Of a stretch of DNA of 64,000 nucleotides, positions 50,947 through 59,485 are shown one piece after another. The notes below the pieces were generated by a model that saw only the letters and a program-made list of their open reading frames with translations, did no database searches and was not told where the DNA came from. Every line of letters begins with the position of its first letter. Within the stretch, counting starts at the first letter, position 1. The stretch lies in assembly GCF_016924145.1 (NCBI RefSeq), contig NZ_JAFFZO010000005.1, positions 98,850 to 162,849 of the forward strand, written 5' to 3'. Position numbers and translations under genes: made by a program. This stretch comes from Amphritea pacifica (GTDB lineage Bacteria; Pseudomonadota; Gammaproteobacteria; Pseudomonadales; Balneatricaceae).

Positions 50947-52097
50947 CGGGGTGCGTCCGCAATCACCAGATCTACACGGGTGCCGCCCTGGGGACGTGGC
51001 AGAATAAACAGGCTGGCGTGGATCCGCTGTGCCCGCTCCTGCATGATTTTCATGCCAAAACTGTCCTGGCGGGCCTGTTCGGCACAGATCCCCTTACCGT
51101 TATCCTCAATACGGATGCGTATTGAGGTATCACTCAGGGGTAATAGCTGTACCTGGGCATGCGAGGCGTGAGCATGGCGGACGATGTTGTTGAGGGCTTC
51201 ACGAATAATAAAGATCGCCTGGGAGTCATCTTCGGTGATCAGCTGGGTGCCCACCCGGTTATCCAGTTCAAAAACAATAGCGCTGCGCTGTTCGAATTCG
51301 CTGATGGCCTGGCTGATCGCCTCAACCAGCTGTCCCTGTTCGATGGACAGCCTTGAGCAGGCGATCAGTTCACGGGTCTGGCGATAGGCACACTGCGCCT
51401 GATGGCACAGGTCTTCACTGATTGCCGCCAGTTCCGGTTCGGATGTGCGCTTACACTGATCCGCCAGCCGGGATGCCTTAATCCGCATATAGCCGAGAAT
51501 CTGCGCCATTGAGTCATGCAGTTCGGCAGCATGGGCGGCTTTCTCTGATGAGATCGCTGCACTGATACGGGATTGCTGCCGGTACCAGCTACTCAGCCCG
51601 CCGCTGAGAGCCTCGGCAACCGGACCCGATACCCGGTTGATCTGCTCGCTATCCGGCAGGCTGTCTTTAAAGCAGAGTACCATCCAGCCCGCCGGACTCT
51701 GTTCATCAAAGCGTAACTGCAGGGCATGAACGGATAGCTCAGTGCCCGGCAGCTTATAACGCAACTCATTGGCGTCACTGATGCAATGCTCCGTCAGTTG
51801 ATAGCGCAGCTGACCGGCCAGGCCTACTGGCGGGGCGATGGTTGCGGCGTGCAGTAGCTGATTTCCCTGTGGAGTGGGTATGCCGATCAGATAGACCTGC
51901 GCCTGAAGATGGAAACCGATGTAGCTTTGCAGTCGGTTTAGTGCCTGTTCCAGACTGAGCCGGATATCCTCGCTGCAAGCCAGATCGACCACCAGTTGTG
52001 TCAGGGCAGGAGCACAGACAACCTCTTTCTGTTTCACCGGCTGTTCGCGAAACAGTCGGGGGAAACTACGCCGCCATAGTGGCAATGAAACCGCCAT
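50943..52097 (-). CDS. Soluble NarX/UhpB-type (HisKA_3) sensor histidine kinase
   Basis: 384 aa with no membrane segment. Residues ~30-165 look like a GAF-type sensor (LNRLQSYIGFHLQAQVYLIG). The HisKA_3 H-box is HAAELHDSMAQILGYMRIKA with phospho-acceptor histidine 194, and the ATPase part has IREALNNIVRHAHASHAQV and IEDNGKGICAEQ. Typical partner of a NarL-type regulator, which overlaps its stop. Divergent from tdm across 286 bp. A cytoplasmic kinase in this spot could sense TMAO, TMA or a downstream metabolite directly; this is inferred from location only. Confidence 0.92.
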   Translation of the reverse strand: MAVSLPLWRRSFPRLFREQPVKQKEVVCAPALTQLVVDLACSEDIRLSLEQALNRLQSYIGFHLQAQVYLIGIPTPQGNQLLHAATIAPPVGLAGQLRYQLTEHCISDANELRYKLPGTELSVHALQLRFDEQSPAGWMVLCFKDSLPDSEQINRVSGPVAEALSGGLSSWYRQQSRISAAISSEKAAHAAELHDSMAQILGYMRIKASRLADQCKRTSEPELAAISEDLCHQAQCAYRQTRELIACSRLSIEQGQLVEAISQAISEFEQRSAIVFELDNRVGTQLITEDDSQAIFIIREALNNIVRHAHASHAQVQLLPLSDTSIRIRIEDNGKGICAEQARQDSFGMKIMQERAQRIHASLFILPRPQGGTRVDLVIADAPR

Positions 52098-52184
52098 TCG
52101 AACCTCCTTACTGCTGGATTCCCGCTCAGGGAAAGGTTTTATTCCGAAGTTATTACTGCAGTTTTTATGCCACAGATGAGGCGC

Positions 52185-52242
52185 TACTCACTATGGATTA
52201 CCCCTTCCTGAGAATTGTATCTTGAATCACTATGAGTAAATA
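52185..52242 (+). promoter_or_regulatory. tdm promoter with NarL-like heptamers
   Basis: TACTCAC (52185-52191) and TACCCCT (52199-52205), 14 bp start to start. A weak promoter TTGTAT (52215-52220), 16 bp, TAAATA (52237-52242) places the -35 16 bp after the second heptamer, the same geometry as at dmmA. Confidence 0.55.
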
Positions 52243-52383
52243 TTTTTAACCATTGGGAAATTAATTTCTGGTGTCAAAGCGAAGATCTGTGTGCACCAGG
52301 TTAGTTCTGAAGCGATCGATAGTGCACTCACATAGCGCTGCAGATGAAAGACAATCGGGTCAAAAGGTAATTGAGGCTTTTCT

Positions 52384-54687
52384 ATGACGATTCAGCAACA
52401 CCCTGTCCAGGATAGAGTGAATGACGAGTTGATACCCCGGTTGTATCGGCTGGAGGGGCAGGACGCTCTGCGTCTTGATCTGCAACAGGGGGACAAAATC
52501 TGTATCACCTCAGCCGATACGCAGCAGGGGTGTGAGTTGCTGTTTATCGATCCCGAGGGAGGTGTCACTGAAGCATCGTTGCCTTCATACGCTTTCAGTA
52601 CAGCGGTCAATACCCTGGCGCAACTGGATCAGCCAGGAGGCTCAGGGCTGCGCTTAAAGGCGTTGTTACAGGCCTGGGAGATCAGTGAACAAACACTGCA
52701 ACGGGCATGCTGTTTTACTGCACAGACACTGCCTGAGTTTGAAGTCACGGCCGCGGTCACCCTGGTGGTGCTCTGTTGTGGCCGGGATATGCAGGTGGTT
52801 GAGCAATCGCCGGTAACCGCTTTACAGATTACTCATTTCACGACCGCTGATGCTGTGTTGCCACTGCCTCTGGCCGCGCCACGCTGCGAATTCCGGGTGC
52901 CCAGATGCAGCGCGAAGAGTTACGAAGTGAAAGCGGGTGAGTGGATTCAGATTATCGATGTCGAGGGCAAACAGTGCAGTGATTTTATCGCCTTTGATGC
53001 TGCGGCGCTGGACCGGGGGGATGAGGTTGCGCTGGATGCGGTGGCCACCCGAACGCTTAATGGGCTGACTCTGCCGCAACCGGGTGTGCATTCGAAGCTC
53101 ACCGATGCACAGCAGAAAACCATGCTCGAAGTTGTGCAGGATACTGTGGGTCGGCATGACAGCTTTTTGTTTGCCTGCAATAGCAAATATTACGAAGACA
53201 GCGGTTATTTCGGTCATATCAACTGTACTGAAAATTTCAATCGCTGCCTGAGTGGCTATGGCATCGCCCCCAGGGCTGGCTGGCCTGCGATCAACTTCTT
53301 TTTTAATACCCACGTTGGTGACTGCGGCACCATCGGCTTCGAAGAGCCCTGGTCCCGTGCAGGCGACTATGTGCTGTTGCGGGCTGGCCGGGACCTTGTA
53401 TGTGCTTCTTCCGCCTGCCCCGACGATATTGATCCGGCCAACGGCTGGAACCCAACCGATATCCATATCCGTATCTACCCCGCAACCTGTGAGTTTCCCC
53501 GTTCAGTGGGATACCGGATAACACCCGAGGAACAACCCCGTATGACTAAGCCAACAGGTTTTCATAGCCGCACCTCCACCCTGACAAAGCAGTTTACTGA
53601 ATATCATGGTTACTGGGTGGCCTCCGAATATCAGAACTATGGTGCCAGGGCGGAGTATCTGGCTTGTCGTGAAAGGGTGGCGATGATCGATCTGACACCG
53701 CTGCGAAAGTTTGAAGTGCTGGGGCCTGATGCTGAAACCCTGCTGCAATATGCCCTGACCCGAAATGTAGCCAGGATGTCGATTGGCGAAGTGGTCTACT
53801 CGGCGGTGTGCCACAGCACCGGCGGGATGATTGACGACGGTACGCTGTTCCGGATGGGGCAGCACGCGTTCCGCTGGATCTGCGGCGATTCCTATTGCGG
53901 TATCTGGTTACGCCAGTTGGCTGCTGAAAAGGGGTTGCAGGTGCAGGTGAGGGAATCAACCGATCAGATTCATAACGTCGCCGTACAGGGACCGCAAAGC
54001 CGTCACCTGTTACAGCAGATCATCTGGAATGGGGAGGTCTGCACGCCGGTATCTGAACTGGGCTGGTTTCGTTTTATGACTGGTCGGCTGGATGGCCCGG
54101 AGGGTATCCCGGTGATGGTCTCGCGCACCGGTTATACAGGTGAGCTGGGGTTTGAGGTCTGGTGCCATCCCGATCAGGCCGGAGAGGTGTGGGATCGTAT
54201 CTGGGAGACCGGTGTGCCCTATGGCATAGCCCCGCTGGGTTTCGATGCCCTGGATGTGCTGCGTATCGAGGCGGGCCTTATCTTTGCGGAGCATGAGTTC
54301 TGTGCTGAAACCAATCCGTTTGAAGCGGGTATCGGTTTTACCGTACCGCTGAAAACCAAGACTGATGATTTTGTCGGGCGAGAGGCGATAGCCGCTCAAA
54401 ACCCAGCCAGCCTGAAAAAACTGGTGGGGCTGCTAATCAACAGCCAGGAAACCGTGAGTCACGGAGATTCTGTCTTTAATGGCCGGTTTCCGGTGGGCGT
54501 TGTGACCAGTTCTACCTATTCACCCGCGCTTAAAAGTCAGATCGCTCTGTGCCGCATAGATCCTCAGTTTGCTGAACCCGGTACCACGCTGGAGATCGGG
54601 CAACTGGATGGACAGCGTAAACGGATAGCGGTCAGCGTCACCTCGCTGCCTTTCTATGACCCGGAACGAACCCGGGTCAGAAGTTAA
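52384..54687 (+). CDS. tdm: Trimethylamine N-oxide demethylase Tdm (DUF1989-GcvT fusion)
   Basis: 767 aa. An N-terminal acidic region (~1-150), a DUF1989-type domain at about 165-385 (WIQIIDVEGKQCSDFIAFDA, KYYEDSGYFGHINCTENFNR) that in Tdm holds zinc and catalyses demethylation, and a GcvT-like folate domain from ~400 to the end (REVAMIDLTPLRKFEV-type start, then GYTGELGFEVWCHPDQAG). Known Tdm splits TMAO into dimethylamine and formaldehyde, the C-terminal part trapping formaldehyde on tetrahydrofolate. The full-length fusion beside tmm makes the call firm. Divergent from the kinase operon. Confidence 0.93.
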   Translation: MTIQQHPVQDRVNDELIPRLYRLEGQDALRLDLQQGDKICITSADTQQGCELLFIDPEGGVTEASLPSYAFSTAVNTLAQLDQPGGSGLRLKALLQAWEISEQTLQRACCFTAQTLPEFEVTAAVTLVVLCCGRDMQVVEQSPVTALQITHFTTADAVLPLPLAAPRCEFRVPRCSAKSYEVKAGEWIQIIDVEGKQCSDFIAFDAAALDRGDEVALDAVATRTLNGLTLPQPGVHSKLTDAQQKTMLEVVQDTVGRHDSFLFACNSKYYEDSGYFGHINCTENFNRCLSGYGIAPRAGWPAINFFFNTHVGDCGTIGFEEPWSRAGDYVLLRAGRDLVCASSACPDDIDPANGWNPTDIHIRIYPATCEFPRSVGYRITPEEQPRMTKPTGFHSRTSTLTKQFTEYHGYWVASEYQNYGARAEYLACRERVAMIDLTPLRKFEVLGPDAETLLQYALTRNVARMSIGEVVYSAVCHSTGGMIDDGTLFRMGQHAFRWICGDSYCGIWLRQLAAEKGLQVQVRESTDQIHNVAVQGPQSRHLLQQIIWNGEVCTPVSELGWFRFMTGRLDGPEGIPVMVSRTGYTGELGFEVWCHPDQAGEVWDRIWETGVPYGIAPLGFDALDVLRIEAGLIFAEHEFCAETNPFEAGIGFTVPLKTKTDDFVGREAIAAQNPASLKKLVGLLINSQETVSHGDSVFNGRFPVGVVTSSTYSPALKSQIALCRIDPQFAEPGTTLEIGQLDGQRKRIAVSVTSLPFYDPERTRVRS

Positions 54688-54720
54688 TTTATTTTTTATC
54701 AACTCGAAGGAGTAATACCC

Positions 54721-55074
54721 ATGGCTATGACCTACATAAAGCAAGCGTCACAGATGAAACAACCGAGTATGGAGCGTCCGGGATGCAACGCTTTTCTGGG
54801 CGATGTAATGGTGTCCGATGATGCCGAAAAGACCATCGTCAGCGGTTTCTTCCGCATGGAAAAGTCCGATGAACCGCTGGTGTATGAATACACCTACCAT
54901 GAGATGAAGATTATCGTCGAAGGCGAGATGACGATCTCCGATGAAGAGGGCAATGAAGTGATGGCAACGGCGGGGGATATTTTCTACTTCCCTAAAGGTT
55001 CGGTCATCACCTTCCAGTCATCCGACTATGGCATTGGCTTCTTCTGTGGACAGCGCCGTGAAGGCGAAGGCTGA
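54721..55074 (+). CDS. Small cupin (EutQ/DUF861-like) after tdm
   Basis: 117 aa, GAAGGAG upstream. One cupin barrel: YEYTYHEMKIIVEGEMTISD and AGDIFYFPKGSVITFQSS, the pattern of EutQ C-terminal and related DUF861 proteins. It starts 34 bp after tdm and so is probably part of its transcript. It could equally be linked to the ethanolamine genes further on; in either case the catalytic role is unproven. Confidence 0.82.
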   Translation: MAMTYIKQASQMKQPSMERPGCNAFLGDVMVSDDAEKTIVSGFFRMEKSDEPLVYEYTYHEMKIIVEGEMTISDEEGNEVMATAGDIFYFPKGSVITFQSSDYGIGFFCGQRREGEG

Positions 55075-55219
55075 TGGTTTTGTCTGTCTTACGATGAAGC
55101 CATAAATTGACCCCGAATGATGCGATGCACCAAACAGGGTCAGTTTACCGGCCAGGAAAGTGTGTAAATCTATAGTATATATTTTTAACTTATTGATATA
55201 AGTCAATAAATAATAAGAT

Positions 55220-55234
55220 TGGTATGATACCTGC
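55220..55234 (+). promoter_or_regulatory. Sigma-54 promoter of amt-type gene
   Basis: TGGTATGATACCTGC, matching TGGCACG-N4-TTGC at the -24 GG (55221-55222) and -12 GC (55233-55234). Lies 110 bp before the Amt-family gene. This implies control by NtrC or another enhancer-binding protein. Confidence 0.65.
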
Positions 55235-55343
55235 ATTTCTTTAAGGGAAATAAAGTTTCCCATAGATAAATAAAAGTTTGACTGTTTGAGTCACAGTTCT
55301 AACGCTTAACAATAGAAAATTTAACAGATGAGAGGTTTCCAAA

Positions 55344-56696
55344 ATGGAGCAGACAGCCCCTACACTTGCGGAGTTGCAAACTCTGATTGAGATGACGGGT
55401 ACCATCAATATGGAGGTGTTCTATTGGTGGTGTACCGGCCTGATGGTGATTATCCATGCAGGCTTTCTGGCGTATGAGATGGGTGCATCCCGCCTGAAAA
55501 ACGCACTGGCGTCCGGTGTGAAAAACATTCTGGCATTTGCCTTTATTATCCCGACCTTCTTCTTCTTTGGCTGGTGGATCTATCTGGCGATGTACAACGG
55601 TTTTACGCCTGATTATGAAGCCGCCGCTGCGGGGCTTCCATGGTCAACGAATATGGGGCCAAACCTGAGCGATAATGCCAGCGGTATCTTCTGGGGCGCC
55701 TTTGTGCTGTTTGCGGCGACCACGGCGTCGATATTCTCCGGTGCCGTGATTGAGCGCATCCGTATGAGCTCATTCCTGATTCTGGCGATTATTCTGGGTT
55801 CTGTGGTCTGGATTCTTGCCGCTGCCTGGGGCTGGCATCCAACCGGCTGGCTCACCGTTGAGTGGGGCTTCCACGACTTTGGTGCGGCAGGCTGTGTACA
55901 TATGGTGGCCGGCTTCTTCGCACTGGGCGTGACTATTAATCTGGGGCCTCGTATCGGTCGTTTCCTGGCGGATGGCACTGTGGTTGATATCAAAGGCCAT
56001 AGTATGCCGATGACCATTATCGGTCTGATGCTGATTATCGTGGGTTTCTTTGGTTTCCTGGGGGGCTGTATCATCTATGCCGGCAGTGCTCAGTGGACCA
56101 CTATCTTTGGTACCCCGGTGACACTGTCTGCGGTTAGCTTCAATACACTGATGGCCTTCTCCGGCGGTATTATCGGTGCTTACTTTGTTACCCGTCAGCC
56201 ATTCTGGATGATGTCCGGCGCACTGTCCGGTATCTTCTGCGCGGCACCTGGACTGGATCTATACTATCCGCCACTGGCGTTCCTGCTGGGTATTACCGGC
56301 GGTGTCGTTTCCCCTCTGGCAGATAAATTTATCACCAACAAATTCAAAATTGATGATGCTGTAGGCGCTTTTGCTGTGCACGGTGTCGGTGGTCTGATCG
56401 GCATAGTGGGTCTGGGTGTTTTTGCCAGCGGCTTCCCGAATGTTATCGAGGGTGCTCCTGCTGTGTCCTTCACCGGCCAACTGATGAGTGCGACAGTGAT
56501 GGCGCTGCTGGGCTTTGTGCCAGGCTTCGGTCTCTCCTGGGTGATGGCGAAGATGAACTTTTTGCGTGTACCGCCAAAAGCGGAAGAGATGGGTCTGGAT
56601 ATTGTAGAGGTCCCGCTGCAGGCTTATCCGGAATCGGTGCCAGCATATTCGGCCCCGGAAGAGCTTCCAGCCACTAAAATTACTGCAACTGCATAA
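55344..56696 (+). CDS. Amt-family (ammonium or amine) channel, divergent type
   Basis: 450 aa, about 11 membrane helices. Twin histidines of the Amt pore are found in AAGCVHMVAGFFAL and GAFAVHGVGGLIG. The sequence is clearly different from the second Amt at 59834. Located after tdm-cupin and before EutBC, it may collect ammonium released by amine or ethanolamine breakdown, or carry methylammonium. A sigma-54-type promoter precedes it, as usual for amt. No signal sequence needed: it inserts through its first helix. Cargo is inferred from the family. Confidence 0.9.
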   Translation: MEQTAPTLAELQTLIEMTGTINMEVFYWWCTGLMVIIHAGFLAYEMGASRLKNALASGVKNILAFAFIIPTFFFFGWWIYLAMYNGFTPDYEAAAAGLPWSTNMGPNLSDNASGIFWGAFVLFAATTASIFSGAVIERIRMSSFLILAIILGSVVWILAAAWGWHPTGWLTVEWGFHDFGAAGCVHMVAGFFALGVTINLGPRIGRFLADGTVVDIKGHSMPMTIIGLMLIIVGFFGFLGGCIIYAGSAQWTTIFGTPVTLSAVSFNTLMAFSGGIIGAYFVTRQPFWMMSGALSGIFCAAPGLDLYYPPLAFLLGITGGVVSPLADKFITNKFKIDDAVGAFAVHGVGGLIGIVGLGVFASGFPNVIEGAPAVSFTGQLMSATVMALLGFVPGFGLSWVMAKMNFLRVPPKAEEMGLDIVEVPLQAYPESVPAYSAPEELPATKITATA

Positions 56697-56704
56697 GGAG
56701 AACG

Positions 56705-56875
56705 ATGATGAATTCCAGTCCTATTACAACCTGGGAAGGTGCAGAAGCCTACTTCACCTTTGCTGACAGCCCATCCATTATGATGATTATTCTGGCGCTG
56801 GCGATGGCTGCAACAATAGGGGCCGTGGTAGCCAGTGCATTACACGAGAATCACACCTATATCGATTATAAATAG
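56705..56875 (+). CDS. Small membrane protein (56 aa) coupled to the Amt gene
   Basis: ATG at 56705 with AAGGAGAA just before it and 8 bp after the Amt stop. The product has a polar N-terminus (NSSPITTWEGAEAYFTFAD), one hydrophobic helix (IMMIILALAMAATIGAVVAS) and a short tail ending HTYIDYK. No family recognised. Size, single helix and tight spacing suggest a small accessory subunit or regulator of the channel, as known for other transporters. A terminator follows at 56901. Confidence 0.6.
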   Translation: MMNSSPITTWEGAEAYFTFADSPSIMMIILALAMAATIGAVVASALHENHTYIDYK

Positions 56876-56900
56876 CCTAAGCTATAAATTGTGAAAGTCA

Positions 56901-56932
56901 CCGGGGCAGCTCAGGCTGCTCCGGAATTTTTA
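56901..56932 (+). terminator. Rho-independent terminator after Amt/small-protein operon
   Basis: CCGGGGCAGC-TCAG-GCTGCTCCGG hairpin (one G-T pair) followed by AATTTTTA, 25 bp past the small gene. Confidence 0.82.
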
Positions 56933-56975
56933 TTTCATGTTTATCTGAAAATGTCTGTGTGAAGGTATTGCGTCA

Positions 56976-58358
56976 ATGACTGTCTATTCCTCAACCGCAG
57001 GCCAGCAACGCTGGCAATTTGCTGATCTGAAAGAGCTGCTGGCCAAAGCGACGCCACTGCGGTCCGGTGATTGTCTGGCGGGGCTTGCAGCCGGGTCAGC
57101 TCGGCAGCGGGTTGCTGCGCAGATGGCGCTGGCCGACCTGCCACTCAAGACATTTTTGCATGAGCAGGTCATTCCCCCTGAAGTCGATGAGGTCAGTCGG
57201 CTCATTATCGATAGCCATGATCCGGTTGCGTTTGCCCCGGTGTCACATCTGACGGTCGGCGATTTTCGCAACTGGTTGCTCTCTGATGCTGCCGATAGTG
57301 CCAGTCTGAAACGGCTGGCAATGGGGCTGACACCGGAAATGGTCGCAGCGGTATCAAAACTGATGCGGGTGCAGGATCTGATTCTGGTGGCCTCAAAATG
57401 CCGCAATGAGACCGCTTTTCGTAACTCTCTTGGCGGTAAAGGGGTTTTATCGACACGGCTGCAACCCAACCATCCCGTCGATGATCCGGCGGGTGTGGCG
57501 GCCAGTATTCTGGATGGCCTGATGTATGGCAGTGGTGATGCGGTGATCGGTATCAACCCGGCCTCCGATAACTATACGGCAGTGACTGACTTGCTGAAGA
57601 TGCTGGATGATATTATTAATCACTATGGCATCCCAACCCAGTCCTGCGTGCTTACCCATGTCACCAATCAGATCGAAGCGATCAACCGGGGTGTTCCGAT
57701 CGATCTGGTCTTCCAGTCGATTGCCGGTACCCAGGCCGCCAATGACAGTTTTGGTATCAATCTGGCGATGCTGGGTGAGGCTAATCAGGCTGCCCGCGAA
57801 CTGCAACGGGGCAGTGTGGGGAATAACGTGATGTATTTTGAAACCGGGCAGGGCAGTGCTCTGTCGGCCAATGCTCATCACGGCGTGGATCAGCAAACCT
57901 GTGAAGTGCGCGCCTATGCGGTCGCGCGGCATTTTGATCCGCTGCTGGTGAATACGGTGGTGGGATTTATCGGTCCTGAATACCTTTATGATGGTAAACA
58001 GATTATCCGCGCGGGACTGGAGGATCATTTTTGTGGCAAGTTGCTGGGGCTGCCGATGGGATGTGATATCTGTTATACCAATCACGCTGAGGCGGATCAG
58101 GATGATATGGATATGCTGCTGACGCAGTTGGCGGTGGCCGGTATCAACTTTATTATGGGGATCCCGGGTGGTGACGATATTATGCTTAACTATCAGACCA
58201 CCTCTTTTCACGACGCCCTCTATATCCGTGAAGTTCTGGGCCTGAGGCCCGCCCCTGAGTTTGACCACTGGTTGCAGCAGGCAGGTATTACTCAGCCTGG
58301 CGGGCGGTTGGCTGACACAATGCCGGCAACCTTTAGTAACCTGTTGAAACAGCTGTAG
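56976..58358 (+). CDS. eutB: Ethanolamine ammonia-lyase large subunit EutB
   Basis: 460 aa, the usual EutB length. Conserved segments: FLHEQVIPPEVDEVSRLIID, VQDLILVASKCRNETAFRNS, SILDGLMYGSGDAVIGINPA, ETGQGSALSANAHHGVDQQT, and the C-terminal INFIMGIPGGDDIMLNYQT. With EutC it forms the B12-dependent enzyme that converts ethanolamine to acetaldehyde and ammonia. No microcompartment or EutR genes are present here, so this is the cytoplasmic two-gene form. EutC follows by 22 bp. Confidence 0.95.
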   Translation: MTVYSSTAGQQRWQFADLKELLAKATPLRSGDCLAGLAAGSARQRVAAQMALADLPLKTFLHEQVIPPEVDEVSRLIIDSHDPVAFAPVSHLTVGDFRNWLLSDAADSASLKRLAMGLTPEMVAAVSKLMRVQDLILVASKCRNETAFRNSLGGKGVLSTRLQPNHPVDDPAGVAASILDGLMYGSGDAVIGINPASDNYTAVTDLLKMLDDIINHYGIPTQSCVLTHVTNQIEAINRGVPIDLVFQSIAGTQAANDSFGINLAMLGEANQAARELQRGSVGNNVMYFETGQGSALSANAHHGVDQQTCEVRAYAVARHFDPLLVNTVVGFIGPEYLYDGKQIIRAGLEDHFCGKLLGLPMGCDICYTNHAEADQDDMDMLLTQLAVAGINFIMGIPGGDDIMLNYQTTSFHDALYIREVLGLRPAPEFDHWLQQAGITQPGGRLADTMPATFSNLLKQL

Positions 58359-58380
58359 AAAGACAGCAGGAAGTTGGCAG

Positions 58381-59196
58381 ATGGATGAGTTAGAGAAAAC
58401 AGATCAGACCGCTTCGGTTACCGAGAACCCCTGGCAGGCGCTGCGACGTTATACCGCTGCCCGTATTGCCCAGGGGCGTACCGGTGTGAGTCTGCCAACC
58501 TCAGCCCTGCTGGCATTTCAGATGGATCATGCCAGCGCCCGGGATGCGGTGCATACTGCATTGCAGATTGAACCCCTAACTGAAGAGTTACATAGCGCGG
58601 GCTATCAAACCATTCAACTGCACAGCCGGGCCAGCGACCGGACAGAATACTTGCAGCGTCCTGATCTGGGACGCCGCCTCGATATGCGTTCAGTGAAGCA
58701 GTTGCAGCAGTACCGCCAGCAACACCCGGGCAGTGTTCAGGTTGCGCTGGTGATCGCCGATGGCCTGTCATCCCTGGCTGTACAGAGTCACGCTGCTGCG
58801 ATGGCCGGGTCCGTCCTGAGCCGTTTAGCAGACCGCGGGTTGAGTATTGCCCCGCTTTCTATTGTCTCTCAGGGGCGGGTAGCGGTTGGCGATGAGGTGG
58901 CGGAACTGCTGGGCGCCGAGTTGCTGATTCTGTTGGTGGGAGAACGCCCCGGGCTCAGTTCACCCGATAGTCTGGGAATTTACTACACCTACCAGCCATC
59001 GGTAGGACTGACCGATGCCCGGCGTAACTGCATCTCCAATGTACGCCCTGCCGGGATGAGTATCGAGGCGGCCAGCGAAAAGCTGATCTGGCTGATCGAT
59101 GAATCGGTGCGCCTGAAGTGTTCCGGTGTTGGCCTCAAGGATCAGTCGGTCTCATCGTCAAAGATTCACGGCAGGAAGAATTTTCTGCTGCCCTGA
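58381..59196 (+). CDS. eutC: Ethanolamine ammonia-lyase small subunit EutC
   Basis: 271 aa. NPWQALRRYTAARIAQGRTG opens the conserved part; QMDHASARDAVHTAL, ALVIADGLSSLAVQSHA and GERPGLSSPDSLGIYYTYQP are EutC motifs involved in cobalamin binding at the subunit interface. Operon partner of eutB, ending at a strong terminator. Aldehyde dehydrogenase and reactivase genes (eutA, eutE) are not nearby. Confidence 0.95.
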   Translation: MDELEKTDQTASVTENPWQALRRYTAARIAQGRTGVSLPTSALLAFQMDHASARDAVHTALQIEPLTEELHSAGYQTIQLHSRASDRTEYLQRPDLGRRLDMRSVKQLQQYRQQHPGSVQVALVIADGLSSLAVQSHAAAMAGSVLSRLADRGLSIAPLSIVSQGRVAVGDEVAELLGAELLILLVGERPGLSSPDSLGIYYTYQPSVGLTDARRNCISNVRPAGMSIEAASEKLIWLIDESVRLKCSGVGLKDQSVSSSKIHGRKNFLLP

Positions 59197-59235
59197 GAGA
59201 CTCTCAGAGTAGAGGATAAACCTTTCATCACCCCC

Positions 59236-59277
59236 CAAAAACCAGTAACACCTTCCTCCGGTGTTGCTGGTTTTTTA
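59236..59277 (+). terminator. Rho-independent terminator after eutBC
   Basis: AAACCAGTAACACC paired with GGTGTTGCTGGTTT (one T-G pair) around a short loop, with a long T run. Confidence 0.92.
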
Positions 59278-59340
59278 TTTTGCTGCACCGGTTCCAGAGA
59301 GCAAATCAGTGCACATCTGTGTGACTCGTACTGGTGCAAC

Positions 59341-59355
59341 GCACTAAGAGTGTGC
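59341..59355. promoter_or_regulatory. NtrC-type binding site
   Basis: GCAC-N7-GTGC (GCACTAAGAGTGTGC), matching the core of the NtrC consensus. It is about 80 bp upstream of the sigma-54-like element of glnK, a typical enhancer position. Confidence 0.55.
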
Positions 59356-59420
59356 GCCTGCGTGAGTGTTATCCGGCCAAAAACAATCTAACTATATGAT
59401 TTTAAATAAGAAAATATTCT

Positions 59421-59435
59421 TGGCATGAATATTAC
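59421..59435 (+). promoter_or_regulatory. Sigma-54-like promoter of glnK-amt
   Basis: TGGCATGAATATTAC fits TGGCACG-N4-TTGC except for the -12 G, which is A here. With the NtrC-type site upstream and the nature of the genes, still the best promoter candidate. Confidence 0.5.
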
Positions 59436-59485
59436 ATATTCCCTTAAAGAATAATATATTCCTTATGGAGAATTTTGGAGGAGAG

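Noticed and set aside
57447-58268. 273-codon minus-strand frame
   Set aside because: Antisense to eutB, which is certain.
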